Positions 32,641 to 41,741 are shown, counted from the stretch's first letter. The stretch: DNA of 64,000 nucleotides from Sesamum alatum (GCA_034509735.1 JACGWO010000006.1:1503001-1567000), one strand, 5' to 3'. Program-made: numbers and translations. The notes: a model not told the origin generated them from the letters alone.

Positions 32641-33410
32641 TGATGGGGATAAATCAAGTAGGTACGACATAGGCTCAATAAGCTCGGCCCTAAAAGAGAG
32701 TCGACGATCCAGGGTTGTCAAACTCGTAACCTCGCCGCCCAGGATCCAGATGGCCCAATGCGTAAGGGACAGGCCCAGACGGGTGAAAGGGCTAAAGGCC
32801 CAATGAGGGGGGGCCACGTCTCCATTCGGTCGAAAAGAGGAATGAGGCCCAGGAGCGTGGCTAGCCTCATCTAGGCCAACCCAGCTTAAGGTGGAGAGCA
32901 CCCAAGCCCGAAAGCCACGAGGTCTGCCAGCAAGACGGCGGATGTCCAAGTCATTAGCCAACATAGATTGATGCCCGAATTTCGAGAAGGGCGCAAGGCG
33001 GAGTTGAGCGTCCTTAGTACGAGCATAGTCCGTATTTGTGGGGAAGCTATCCGTCTGGTTCCTTGGGGTTGAGGAGTCCTCTCTCGACCACCTTCTAGAG
33101 TCCTTTCCATAGTAGACTCCTCAGCTCGAGAGGATTCTTTCATCTATAAATACAGGGTTCTTACCCTTAAAATGGGTAACGTATTCACAAGCTCATACAC
33201 TACACAACTATTTCATGCTACACCTAACACGATTACATACTTTACTCGCATTGTGTTTTCAATTTATCTCTACTCGAACAAATTACTGACTTGAGTGTTA
33301 GAATGTTAATGCTTTTTTTGCATGTTCCTTTTCGTTGCATCACCCACCGTTTGGCTTGGATTTTTCAGCCCAAAGTCATTTCTTTGATTGAGCGGATTTT
33401 GCTCACTTCA
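32641..33410 (+). repeat. 3' LTR (full length)
   Basis: A 770-bp LTR from TGATGGGG to ACTTCA with a TATA box TATAAATA at 33145-33152. It retains the promoter block missing from the 5' copy. Divergence from the 5' LTR is visible by eye (many substitutions across the shared 440 bp), so the insertion is not very recent. Confidence 0.9.
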
Positions 33411-33527
33411 TGTTGTCTACCATGATAAACTTTAATCCATAATTTCTCTTTATTGTTCACTGGATCAGATGTAAAGAACTTGAAAAATAGGTAATTTATA
33501 TACTAACTAGACAAAATCCATACATCT

Positions 33528-33601
33528 GGCCTATTAGCTCAGTTGGTTAGAGCATCGTGCTAATACTACAAAGGTTGTAGGTTCAAGACCTGCATGGGCC
33601 A
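33528..33601 (+). tRNA. tRNA-Ile(AAU)-like unit 5, probably impaired
   Basis: Acceptor (GGCCTAT/ATGGGCC), D-arm and T-arm are good and the loop reads CTAATAC with anticodon AAT. The 3' side of the anticodon stem is TACAA, leaving a C-A mismatch and a G-U pair against TCGTG. No T-run terminator lies close downstream. Possibly a recent pseudogene. Confidence 0.6.
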
Positions 33602-33840
33602 TTATGTGCATGAATGAGATAAACTCCCATTATGTGTTGGAAATATCTTAAAATAATCTTTGAAACTTATAAAACCTTCACCCTCTACTGAAATTTGGTG
33701 AGAAAAATCATCGAAGAAAGTAAATGAAAAAAGAGAGAGCACAATATAATTTCAAAATGGGTTGGACACAAAAAACCCAAGTTCCTAATCCTTTTCCAAT
33801 GTGAAATAAAGTACTTGTAAATTTATCTATATAAGAATAA

Positions 33841-33886
33841 TATATTAATAACGCGAAGGTTGCAGGTTTAAAACATGCATGGGCCA
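33841..33886 (+). pseudogene. tRNA-Ile 3'-half remnant, unit 6
   Basis: TTAATAACGCGAAGGTTGCA followed by GCATGGGCCA matches the anticodon loop through the 3' end. The expected 5' half (from about 33813) is no longer recognisable. Confidence 0.7.
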
Positions 33887-33954
33887 ACTTATATCTATGA
33901 TTGGATACCTCATTCAACTAAAAATTTGAAACCATCCTTGGAAATTTTTAAATT

Positions 33955-34130
33955 AGGGTAAATTACAGTGACAACTCCTGAGATTAGGTCCAATTACATA
34001 AACACCCCATGTCTTTTGTAAAATTACAGCTACACTCCCTGAGGTTGTAATTGTATTACAACTACACTCCCTATTCAAAAGCAAAGCTTACACTAATACC
34101 AGCTGACAACTTGTTTTTTCCAACACTTCC
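33955..34130. repeat. Partial MITE-like repeat in the array spacer
   Basis: TTAGGGTAAATTACAGTGAC then CAATTACATAAACACC and AAATTACAGCTACACTCCC resemble the F1/F5 left-arm grammar, with no clear right arm. It breaks the array spacer between units 6 and 7, which explains their larger distance. Confidence 0.5.
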
Positions 34131-34271
34131 TACGCCTGATCCAATGCACAGTAAAAAGAAAAATGAAGGGTTAGGTTTATCCAAAGCACACAATAGATTG
34201 AGAATGAAGAAGAGCAACATAGCTTGAAAAATGTGTAGTTTATGTAGTAACCAGACAAAAGATGTATATAT

Positions 34272-34345
34272 GGCTTATTAGCTCAGTTGGTTAGAGCATC
34301 GTGCTGATAACACAAAGGTCGCAGGTTTGAGACCTGCATGGGCCA
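34272..34345 (+). tRNA. tRNA-Ile-like unit 7 with anticodon GAU, probably impaired
   Basis: The loop reads CTGATAA, so the anticodon is GAT instead of AAT. The acceptor and D-arm are intact. The anticodon stem has one C-A mismatch (TCGTG against CACAA). The T-loop has TTTGAGA in place of TTCGAGA, losing the conserved C of the B box. Spacer A follows, with a TTTT terminator 8 nt after the tRNA. Confidence 0.6.
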
Positions 34346-34651
34346 ATTGACTTTTCTGGTGGTACTTCATCCTTCCGATAATTAAAAAACATTCTTATAT
34401 TCTTTTTTTTTTTTTACTGAAATTTGTTGAGAAAAATCATCGAGAAAAGAAAAAAGGCGAGAGCACACATAATTTCAAAATGATTAGACTAAAAAAATAC
34501 AATTTTATATTTACTCCAATGTGTAATGTGCTTTTAAAGAGAAAAAAAAAAGAGGAGAGCTTAGGGTCTATTAAGCAAGCTAGACACTAAATTGACAGGA
34601 AAGAAGATCAAAATTGCAATTGTTTCAAAATTGGATAATAAGTCGACACAT

Positions 34652-34725
34652 GGCCTATTAGCTCAGTTGGTTAGAGCATTGTGCTAATAATGCGAAGGTC
34701 GCAGGTTCGAGATCTGCATGGGCCA
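34652..34725 (+). tRNA. tRNA-Ile(AAU), unit 8, borderline
   Basis: All stems can pair, though the anticodon stem (TTGTG/TGCGA) relies on three G-U pairs and the T-stem on one. The anticodon loop CTAATAA and the B box GGTTCGAGATC are close to consensus. Spacer B follows, without a nearby T-run. Confidence 0.7.
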
Positions 34726-34815
34726 ACATTTATGTTGTGTGTTATTGTCGTATTCTGCTAGAAAGTTTAAATCGTTCTGTGAAATTCTCAAAGTTTTCTC
34801 TTTTTACTAAAATCT

Positions 34816-35579
34816 GGGCTTAATTGCATTTATTGCCCCGTATATTAGTGGGGGTGGCAAACTAAGAACCTTAAATATAGAGGTGGCAAATACTGCCCTG
34901 GAATTATTATTATTTTTTTTGGCGATTGCAAGACTCCGACCACCGAATTTTTAAAATTTATCGGAATTTGCTGATGTGAACAAATCTAGGGCTTTTTAAA
35001 TTGGAAAAAAAGCTTACTGGGCATATTTTAAAAATACCATGCCACATAAACGTTGACATGAAAAAAATGTATGAAATAAATTTTAAATTTACATTATGTA
35101 TATAATTATAAATAATAAAAATAAAATTATTATATAATATAAATTAAAAGAATTTATATTATATACATAATGTAAATTTAAATTTTTTTAATGGGGGGGG
35201 GGGGGGGGCTGGATGGAGGGTTAATTTTTTTAAAAAATAATTAATTTATATAATTTTTTATTATATTATATAATAATTTATTTATATAATTTATAATTAT
35301 ATATAATGTAAATTTAAAATGTATATTATACATTTTTTCCACGTCAACGCTTATGTGGCAGGGTACTTTTAAAATATGCCTAATCAACTTTCGTCCCAAT
35401 TTAAAAAGCCCTAAATTTGTCCGCATCAGCAAATTCCGGCCACTTTAAAGTTCCGGTAGTCGGAGTCCTGCAATCGCCAAAAAAAATTTAATTCCAGGGC
35501 AGTATTTGCCACCCCTATATTTAAGGTCCTTAGTTTGCCACCCCCCCTAATATATGGGGCAGTAAATGCAATTAAGCCC
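34816..35579. mobile_element. 764-bp foldback element inserted in the tRNA array
   Basis: The ends GGGCTTAATTGCATTTATTG and CAGTAAATGCAATTAAGCCC are inverted repeats, and complementarity continues with few breaks nearly to the centre (for example GGTGGCAAACTAAG and CTTAGTTTGCCACC). The 8-bp sequence TAAAATCT flanks both sides (34808-34815 and 35580-35587). The centre holds a run of 16 G (35193-35208). Removing the element plus one duplication brings the distance between tRNA units 8 and 9 to 401 bp, exactly the array spacing. Confidence 0.92.
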
Positions 35580-35824
35580 TAAAATCTGTTGAGAAATCAT
35601 CAAATTGAGTAAAGTAAAAAAGAAAAAGTGAGAGCACATCATAATTTCAAAATGGGTTGGATAAAGAAAACCCCAAGTTCCTACATCTGATCTAATGCAC
35701 AATAAAGAGGAAAAATGAAGGGTTAGGGTTTATCAAAAGCACACAATAGATTGAGGAGAAAGAATAGCTAGATAGCTTGAAAATTGTGCAATTTATGTAG
35801 TTACCAGACAAAAGCTATAGATAT

Positions 35825-35898
35825 GGCCTATTAGCTGAGTTGGTTAGAGTGTCGTGCTAATAACGCGAAGGTCGTAGGTTCGAGACCTGCATGGGCCA
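35825..35898 (+). tRNA. tRNA-Ile(AAU)-like unit 9, D-stem mismatch
   Basis: Acceptor, anticodon arm (loop CTAATAA) and T-arm pair well. The D-stem is GCTG/GAGT with a G-G mismatch and a G-U pair, which also alters the A box. Spacer A with a TTTT terminator follows. It may be weakly functional or a young pseudogene. Confidence 0.6.
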
Positions 35899-36205
35899 AT
35901 TGACTTTTCTTGTGGTACTTCAGCCTTCTAGAAATTTAATCATTCCTATTTTCTTTTTTTTTATTTCAATTTGTTGAGAAAAATCGTCGAGAAAAGAAAA
36001 AGGCGAGAGCACCCATAATTTCAAAATGATTGGACTAAAAAAATCCAATTTTATATTTTCTCCGATGTGTAATGCGCTTTTTTAAAAAGAAAAAAGAAAA
36101 AAAAAAGGGAGAGGTTGGGGTCTATCAAGCAAGCTAGACACTAAATTGACAGGAAAGAAAATCAAAATTACAACTATTTAAAAATTGAACAATAAGTTGA
36201 CACAT

Positions 36206-36279
36206 GGCCTATTAGCTCAGTTGGTTAGAGCGTCGTGCTAATAACGCGAAGGTCGCAGGTTCGAGACCTGCATGGGCCA
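36206..36279 (+). tRNA. tRNA-Ile(AAU), unit 10, canonical
   Basis: A full cloverleaf: GGCCTAT/ATGGGCC acceptor with one G-U, GCTC/GAGC D-stem, TCGTG/CGCGA anticodon stem with loop CTAATAA, and GCAGG/CCTGC T-stem. A and B boxes are consensus and the anticodon is AAT (read as IAU after editing). Spacer B follows. The first run of four or more T lies about 70-80 nt downstream. Confidence 0.93.
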
Positions 36280-36606
36280 ACATTTATGTTGTTATGTTAT
36301 TGTCGTATTCTGGTGGAAAGTTTAAATCATTCTGTGAAATTCTCAAAATTTCTCTTTTTACCGAAATCTGTTGAGAAAATCATCAAATTGAGTAAAGTAA
36401 AAAGAAAAAGTGAGAGCATATCATAATTTCAAAATGGGTTGGATAAAGAAGACCCCGAGTTCCTACACCTGATCTAATGCACAATACAGAGAAAAATAAA
36501 GGGTTAGGGGTTTATCAAAAGCACACAATAGATTAAGGAGAACAAAAAGCAAGATAGCTTAAAAAATGTGCAATTTATGTAGTTACCAGACAAAAGCTAT
36601 AGATAT

Positions 36607-36680
36607 GGCCTATTAGCTCAGTTGGTTAGAGCATCGTGCTAATAACGCGAAGGTCGCAGGTTCGAGACCTGCATGGGCCA
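36607..36680 (+). tRNA. tRNA-Ile(AAU), unit 11, canonical
   Basis: Identical to unit 10 except A for G between the D- and anticodon stems, which is harmless. It is preceded by CAAAAGCTATAGATAT (CAA motif near the start) and followed within 8-11 nt by TTTT (spacer A). Confidence 0.93.
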
Positions 36681-36977
36681 ATTGACTTTTCGTGTGGGAC
36701 TTCAGCCTTCTGGGAATTTAATCATTCATATATTCTTTTTTTTTATTTAAATTTGTTGAGAAAAATCGTGGAGAAAAGAAAAGGGCGAGAGCACCCATAA
36801 TTTCAAAATGATTGGACTAAAAAAATCCAATTTTATATTTGCTCCAATGTGTAATGCGCTTTTAGAAAAAAAAAAAAAAGGAGAGGTTGGGGTCTATCAA
36901 GCAAGCTAGACACTAAACTGACAGGAAAGAAGATCAAAATTACAACTGTTTAAAAATTGAACAATAAATTGACACAT

Positions 36978-37051
36978 GGCCTATTAGCTCAGTTGGTTAG
37001 AGCGTCGTGCTAATAACGCGAAGGTCGCAGGTTCGAGACCTGCATGGGCCA
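36978..37051 (+). tRNA. tRNA-Ile(AAU), unit 12, canonical
   Basis: Same 74-nt sequence as unit 10 with perfect stems. Preceded by AAATTGACACAT, followed by spacer B with no immediate T-run. Confidence 0.93.
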
Positions 37052-37378
37052 ACATTTATGTTGTTATGTTATTGTCGTATTCTAGTGGAAAGTTTAAATC
37101 GTTCTGTGAAATTCTCAAAATTTCTCTTTTCACCGAAATCTGTTGAGAAATCATCAAATTGAGTAAAGTAAAAAAGAAAAAGTGAGAGCACATCATAATT
37201 TCAAAATGCGTTGGATAAAGAAGACCCCGAGTTCCTACATCTGATCTAATGCACAATAAAGAGGAAAAATGAAGGGTTAGGGTTTATCAAAAGCACACAA
37301 CAGATTGAGGAGAACAAAGAGCAAGATAGCTTGAAAAATGTGCAATTTATGTAGTTACTAGACAAAAGCTATAGATAT

Positions 37379-37452
37379 GGCCTATTAGCTCAGTTGGTTA
37401 GAGCGTCGTGCTAATAACGCGAAGGTCGCAGGTTCGAGACCTGCATGGGCCA
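37379..37452 (+). tRNA. tRNA-Ile(AAU), unit 13, canonical
   Basis: Same 74-nt sequence as unit 10. Preceded by CAAAAGCTATAGATAT and followed by spacer A with a nearby TTTT terminator. Confidence 0.93.
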
Positions 37453-37772
37453 ATTGACTTTTCTTGTGGGACTTCAGCCTTCTGGAAATTTAATCATTCC
37501 TATATTCTTTTTTTTATTTAAATTTGTTGAGAAAAATCGTCAAGAAAAGAAAAAGGCGAGAGCACCCATAATTTCAAAATGATTGGACTAAAAAAAATCC
37601 AATTTTATATTTGCTCCAATGTGTAATGCGCTTTTTTTAAAAAAAGAAAAAGAAAAAAAAAAAAAAAAAAAAAAGGAGAGGTTGGGGTCTATCAAGCAAG
37701 CTAGACACTAAATTGACAGGAAAGAAGATCAAAATTATAACTGTTTAAAAATTGAACAATAAATTGACACAT

Positions 37773-37846
37773 GGCCTATTAGCTCAGTTGGTTAGAGCGT
37801 CGTGCTAATGACGCGAAGGTCGCAGGTTCGAGACCTGCATGGGCCA
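37773..37846 (+). tRNA. tRNA-Ile(AAU), unit 14, with G37
   Basis: All stems are perfect, but the anticodon loop is CTAATGA, so the base 3' of the anticodon is G rather than A. A37 of isoleucine tRNAs normally carries t6A, so this copy would lack that modification. Spacer B follows. Confidence 0.85.
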
Positions 37847-38171
37847 ACATTTATGTTGTTATGTTATTGTCGTATTCTGGTGGAAAGTTTAACTCGTTCT
37901 GTGAAATTCTCAAAATTTCTCTTTTTATTGAAATCTCTTGAGAAATCATCAAATCGAGTAAAGTAAAAAGAAAAAGTGAGAGCACATCATAATTTCAAAA
38001 TGAGTTGGATAAAGAAGACCCCGAGTTCCTACACTTGATCTAATGCATAATAAAGTGAAAAATGAAGGGTTAGGGTTTATCAAAAGCACACAATAGATTA
38101 AGGAGGACAAAGAGCAAGATAGCTTGAAAAATGTACAATTTATGTAGTTACCAGACAAAAGCTATAGATAT

Positions 38172-38246
38172 GGCCTATTAAACTCAGTTGGTTAGAGCGT
38201 CATGCTAATAATGCGAAGGTCATAGGTTCAAGCCCTACACGGGCCA
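38172..38246 (+). pseudogene. tRNA-Ile pseudogene 15
   Basis: 75 nt, with an extra base and an altered D-stem (TTAAACTCAG). The anticodon and T-stems are mismatched and the 3' acceptor strand is CACGGGCC. It keeps the spacer A context. Confidence 0.8.
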
Positions 38247-38553
38247 ATTGACTTTTCTTGTGGTACTTCATCATTCTGGAAATTTAATCATTCCGATAAT
38301 ATTTTTTTTATTTAAATTTGTTGAGAAAAATTATCGAGAAAAGAAAAAGGCGAGAGCACACATAATATCAAAATGATTAGACTAAAAAAAACCCAATTTT
38401 ATATTTGCTCCAATGTGTAATGCGCTTATAAATAAACAAAAACAAAAAAAAAAAAAGGGAGGTTAGGGTCTATCAAGCAAGCTAGACACTAAATTGACTG
38501 GAAACAAGATCAAAATTGCAATTGTTTAAAAATTGGACAATAAGTTGACACAC

Positions 38554-38626
38554 GACCTATCAGCTCAGTTGGTTAGAGCATCACACTAATAACGCGAAGG
38601 TCGCAAGTCCAAGATCTGCATGGCCA
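38554..38626 (+). pseudogene. tRNA-Ile pseudogene 16
   Basis: Begins GACCTATCAGCTCAG. The anticodon stem is broken (TCACACTAATAACGCGA), the B box is altered (AAGTCCAAGATC) and the 3' acceptor strand has lost a G. Confidence 0.8.
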
Positions 38627-38872
38627 ACAGTTATGTTGTATGGTATTGTGGTATTCTGCTGGAAAGTTTAAATCGTTCTACGGAATTCTCATAGTTTCTC
38701 TTTTTATTGGAAAAAAAAATCCCAAGTTCATACACCTAATCAAATGCACAGTAAAGAGAAAAATGAAGGGTTAGGGTTTATCAGAAGCACACAATAGATT
38801 GAGGAGAAAGAAGAGCAAGATAGCTTGAAAAATGTGCAATTTATGCAGTAACCAAACAAAAGCTTCAGATAT

Positions 38873-38946
38873 AGCCTATTAGCTCAGTTGGTCACAATGT
38901 CATGCTAATAACGCGAAGGTTACAGGTTTAAGACCTGCATGGGCCA
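38873..38946 (+). pseudogene. tRNA-Ile pseudogene 17
   Basis: Acceptor and T-arm are nearly intact, but the D-arm reads GTTGGTCACAATG, which abolishes D-stem pairing, and the anticodon stem is TCATG. Confidence 0.8.
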
Positions 38947-39247
38947 ATGGACTTTTTTCGCGGTACTTCATCCTTCTGGAAATTTAGAATCATTCTTATA
39001 CATTTTTTTTTACTAAAATTTGTTGAGAAAAATCATGAAGAAAAAGAAAAGACGAGAGCACATAATTTCAAAATGATTGGACTAAAAAAAACCCAATTTT
39101 CTATATTTGGTACAATGTGTAATCTGCTTTTAAAGAAACAAAAACAAAAAGAGAGGTTAGAGTCTATCACGCAAGCTAGAGATTAAGTTGACAGGAAATA
39201 AGATCAAGATTGCACTTATTTAAAAATTGGACAATAAGTTGACACGT

Positions 39248-39321
39248 AATCTATTAGCTGAGTTGGTTAGAGCATCTTACTAATAACACGAAGGTCGCAG
39301 GTCCAAGACCTGCATAGGCCA
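39248..39321 (+). pseudogene. tRNA-Ile pseudogene 18
   Basis: The 5' acceptor strand is changed to TAATCTAT. The D-stem mismatch GCTG and the anticodon-stem change CATCTTACTAATAACACG remove pairing. The B box is GGTCCAAGACC. Confidence 0.8.
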
Positions 39322-39642
39322 ACTTTTGCCTATAATTATACGTCATTCTATTGGAAATATAAAATTCTCTCACAATTATAAATTCTTATCTAGTTTACTA
39401 AAATCATTGAGAAAGATCATCGAGAAAAATATAAAAAAAGAGAGAGTCAACATAATCTCATAATAGTTTGGAATCTGAAAGTCCATTTTGTTACATATGA
39501 TCTAATGCATAATGGGCCTTTTAAGAAAGAGAAAAATGGAGGACTAGGGTTTATGAAGGGTGACACTGAACCTACATGGAAAAAAGAGCAAGAGAGCTTG
39601 GAACAATATTTTATATAAGAATTGGGCACTAAGTCAATATAT

Positions 39643-39711
39643 GGCCTTTAAGGTCAATTGGTTGGAGTGTTGTGTTAATAATTGTTTGCAATATCATTGG
39701 GCTAAAAACAT
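39643..39711 (+). pseudogene. tRNA-Ile pseudogene 19
   Basis: GGCCTTTAAGGTCAATTGGT followed by GTTGTGTTAATAATTG retains the 5' half in outline. The T-arm is lost and the 3' acceptor is only hinted at (ATTGGGCTA). Confidence 0.7.
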
Positions 39712-40020
39712 AAGGTTGTTCTTGAAAACTCTTCAATTCTTTTCTTTTAAATTTGTTGAGGAAAATCATTTACCAAGTAAAAGGGACAAGAGAGACCTTA
39801 GCATAATTTCAAAATGAGCTAGACACAAAATGCCCAATTCCCTACATTTGATCTAATACATAAAGGGCCTATATTAATGTTTCCCAAACCCCTAAATTAA
39901 AGTATAAAGAAATGTGAAAAAAAGAAGTTATTGTTTATCGAGATAGACGAAGAGCGGAATAAAGCAAGAGAGCTTGAATAATGTTTCTTTGTAAGAAAAT
40001 CAAACAAAGGGTAGAAGTAC

Positions 40021-40094
40021 AATCTATTAGCTCACTTGATTAGAGAGTCGTGTTAATAACGCAAAAGTTGCATGTCGAAGACTTGCATTGGCCA
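40021..40094 (+). pseudogene. tRNA-Ile pseudogene 20
   Basis: AATCTATTAGCTCACTTGAT followed by GTCGTGTTAATAACGCAA aligns along the whole tRNA. The acceptor stem does not pair and the T-stem is mutated (GCATGTCGAAGACTTGC). Confidence 0.75.
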
Positions 40095-40414
40095 ACATTT
40101 GTCTGCGATTACCAATTTTCGCTGAAAATTTAAAACCATTCCCTTAAACTCTTTAATTTTTTTTTTATTGAAATTTATTTAAAACAAAATCATTGTGAAA
40201 AATAAAACAAAAAGAGAAAGCTCTCCATGATGTTAAAAATGGACTAGACACAAAACCCCCAATTTGCTACATTTGATACAATTCATAGAGGCCCTACATT
40301 ATATTTCCCCAAAATCCCTAAGTCAAAGTATAAAGAAAGGGAAAAATGAAATGTTAAGGTTTATTAAGATAGACAAAAAGGCCTATTCCAAAATTGGACA
40401 AATGGTAGACATAT

Positions 40415-40488
40415 GGCCTATTAGCTCAGTTGGTTAGAGCGTCGTGCTAATAACGCGAAGGTCGCAGGTTCGAGACCTGCATGGGCCA
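40415..40488 (+). tRNA. tRNA-Ile(AAU), unit 21, canonical, last of the array
   Basis: The same 74-nt canonical sequence as unit 10, isolated from the other intact copies by six decayed units. It is followed by ATCTTCTCTTTTT, giving a strong TTTTT Pol III terminator within about 12 nt. Downstream sequence no longer matches the array spacers. Confidence 0.93.
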
Positions 40489-41272
40489 ATCTTCTCTTTT
40501 TGTCCCAGTTTTTCATCTTTCATCTCTAATCTTTTGGATTTCCTGTGAATTATTTTTTTCTCCTGCTATTCTGCAAATCTTTTATCAGAGAAATAAGTAT
40601 TTCGATTCAAAGCTTATTTAAGTTCTGCGTTTGTCGAAAATCCCCCTCTTAGCCGTTGCTCCATTTTAATCGACGGATTCATGGATATTCTGAAACCCTA
40701 GCTGCCGAGGCAAAGCTTCCGTCGATTTCAACGTAAAAAGATTGCTAATTCAGCTCTTTACATGCTCCATTCTGCGCCGTGTACTTGTTGCTGTTGATCT
40801 GCCGGTTAGAGATTTTGATTTGTGTTCTTGCAGTCACAGTTTCGTTATTTGCAAACTTGCAATTGGTATGTTTGAAGAATTTGCATATGTTTTGAAGTTT
40901 GAGAATGTGATCACATATACTTGCAGTTAATTTCTTCCATTACCTCATCATCGGCAAAGTCAATGTATTTTAGTGTTTGTGCCTTCAGTAGTCGCCCCAC
41001 TATTGGGTGCTATGGAACTGTAATTTAGTTAACATAAGCCAATCCTGTTCCAGTTTTAATCTAATCCTTATCTCAGGCACAAACAAAAGTGAAGTAGTGC
41101 AAGCAACGTTTGTCGTTGTCAACGATTCTTACCGCAGATGCATTGTCATAAACCACATTGTTAGTTCTTTCCTACCATGTTCTAGTTAAAGTGTCGAATG
41201 ATGTTTTGACACATTCATTTTCCACTTCTTGAAGATAATAGGAAAATATGAGGTATGCCCACATATGTCTGA
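40489..41272. other. Spacer between tRNA array and peroxidase, no gene recognised
   Basis: Frames of about 60 codons (40742-40930, 41007-41189) lack domains. A short GC-richer block with AAACCCTAG at about 40693 could be a leader of an unrecognised transcript. I see no convincing coding exon. Confidence 0.45.
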
Positions 41273-41522
41273 GGACTTGCAAGTGATTTGTTTCATGATC
41301 ATGATGTAGGATATCTGTAGGTCGTTTCGATCTTATGCACGTCCTATGAGCACTTTTACTGGATTATCATAAAGGTGCTTACATATTATATGTGGGTGGA
41401 CTTGCAAGTGATTTGTTCCATGATCATGATGTAGGATATCTGTAGAGTGTTTCGATCTTATGCACATCTTATGAGCACTTTTACTGGATTATCAGGAAGA
41501 TGCTTACATGTTATATGTGTTG
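41273..41522. repeat. 125-bp tandem duplication upstream of the peroxidase
   Basis: GGACTTGCAAGTGATTTGTT to about ATATGTG occurs at 41273-41397 and 41398-41522 with around ten differences. It is older than the promoter duplication that follows it. Confidence 0.85.
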
Positions 41523-41741
41523 AAACATTAAGAGTCTGAGATTCATGTGCAGCAACTCTTTTATCTTTAATAAATAATGAAGAGCACTAAGTGGATGTAT
41601 CGTGCAATATTATCTTCTTCAAGATGTTGATGCATGATTCTGTTTGCGGCAGACATGGTCATTAGGTCACATTGAATGTAGTGGAAATCCTACTTTCCAA
41701 GCCCCCAATGAATGGAATGGGATAAATTCCAATTTTCTTGC

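Larger units (their letters stand above)
29071..33410 (+). mobile_element. Defective gag-pro LTR retrotransposon (Ty3/gypsy-like)
   Basis: Two LTRs both starting TGATGGGGATAAATCAAG flank an internal region and end in GCTCAC(A/T)TCA. The host 5-mer TGTTG is duplicated on each side (29066-29070 and 33411-33415). The order is LTR, primer-binding-like TGGCGCCATCTGTGGGAA (30317 onward), decayed gag, zinc-knuckle-like and protease segments, a purine-rich tract (AAAGTGGAGAGGACTGAG) and the 3' LTR. Reverse transcriptase, RNase H and integrase are absent. It inserted into the tRNA-Ile array. Confidence 0.92.
25068..40488 (+). repeat. Tandem array of tRNA-Ile(AAU)-derived units
   Basis: About 21 copies of a 74-nt tRNA-Ile(AAU) sequence, all on the + strand, recur every 320-400 bp together with related spacers. 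Recurring spacer words are GGGTTAGGGTTTATCA, AATTTCAAAATG and GAGCAAGATAGCTTGAAAA. Six units keep a full cloverleaf, several are borderline and the rest are decayed. Large transposons interrupt the array at 26248-28654, 29071-33410 and 34816-35579. With these removed it is about 8 kb of units. Because the spacers repeat along with the tRNAs, it grew by unequal crossover of a unit, not by scattered tRNA insertion. Confidence 0.95.

Noticed and set aside
25068..40488. Regularly spaced 74-nt repeats as a CRISPR-like array
   Set aside because: The repeats are plain tRNA-Ile(AAU) sequences, the spacers are themselves repeated, and the DNA is plant nuclear.
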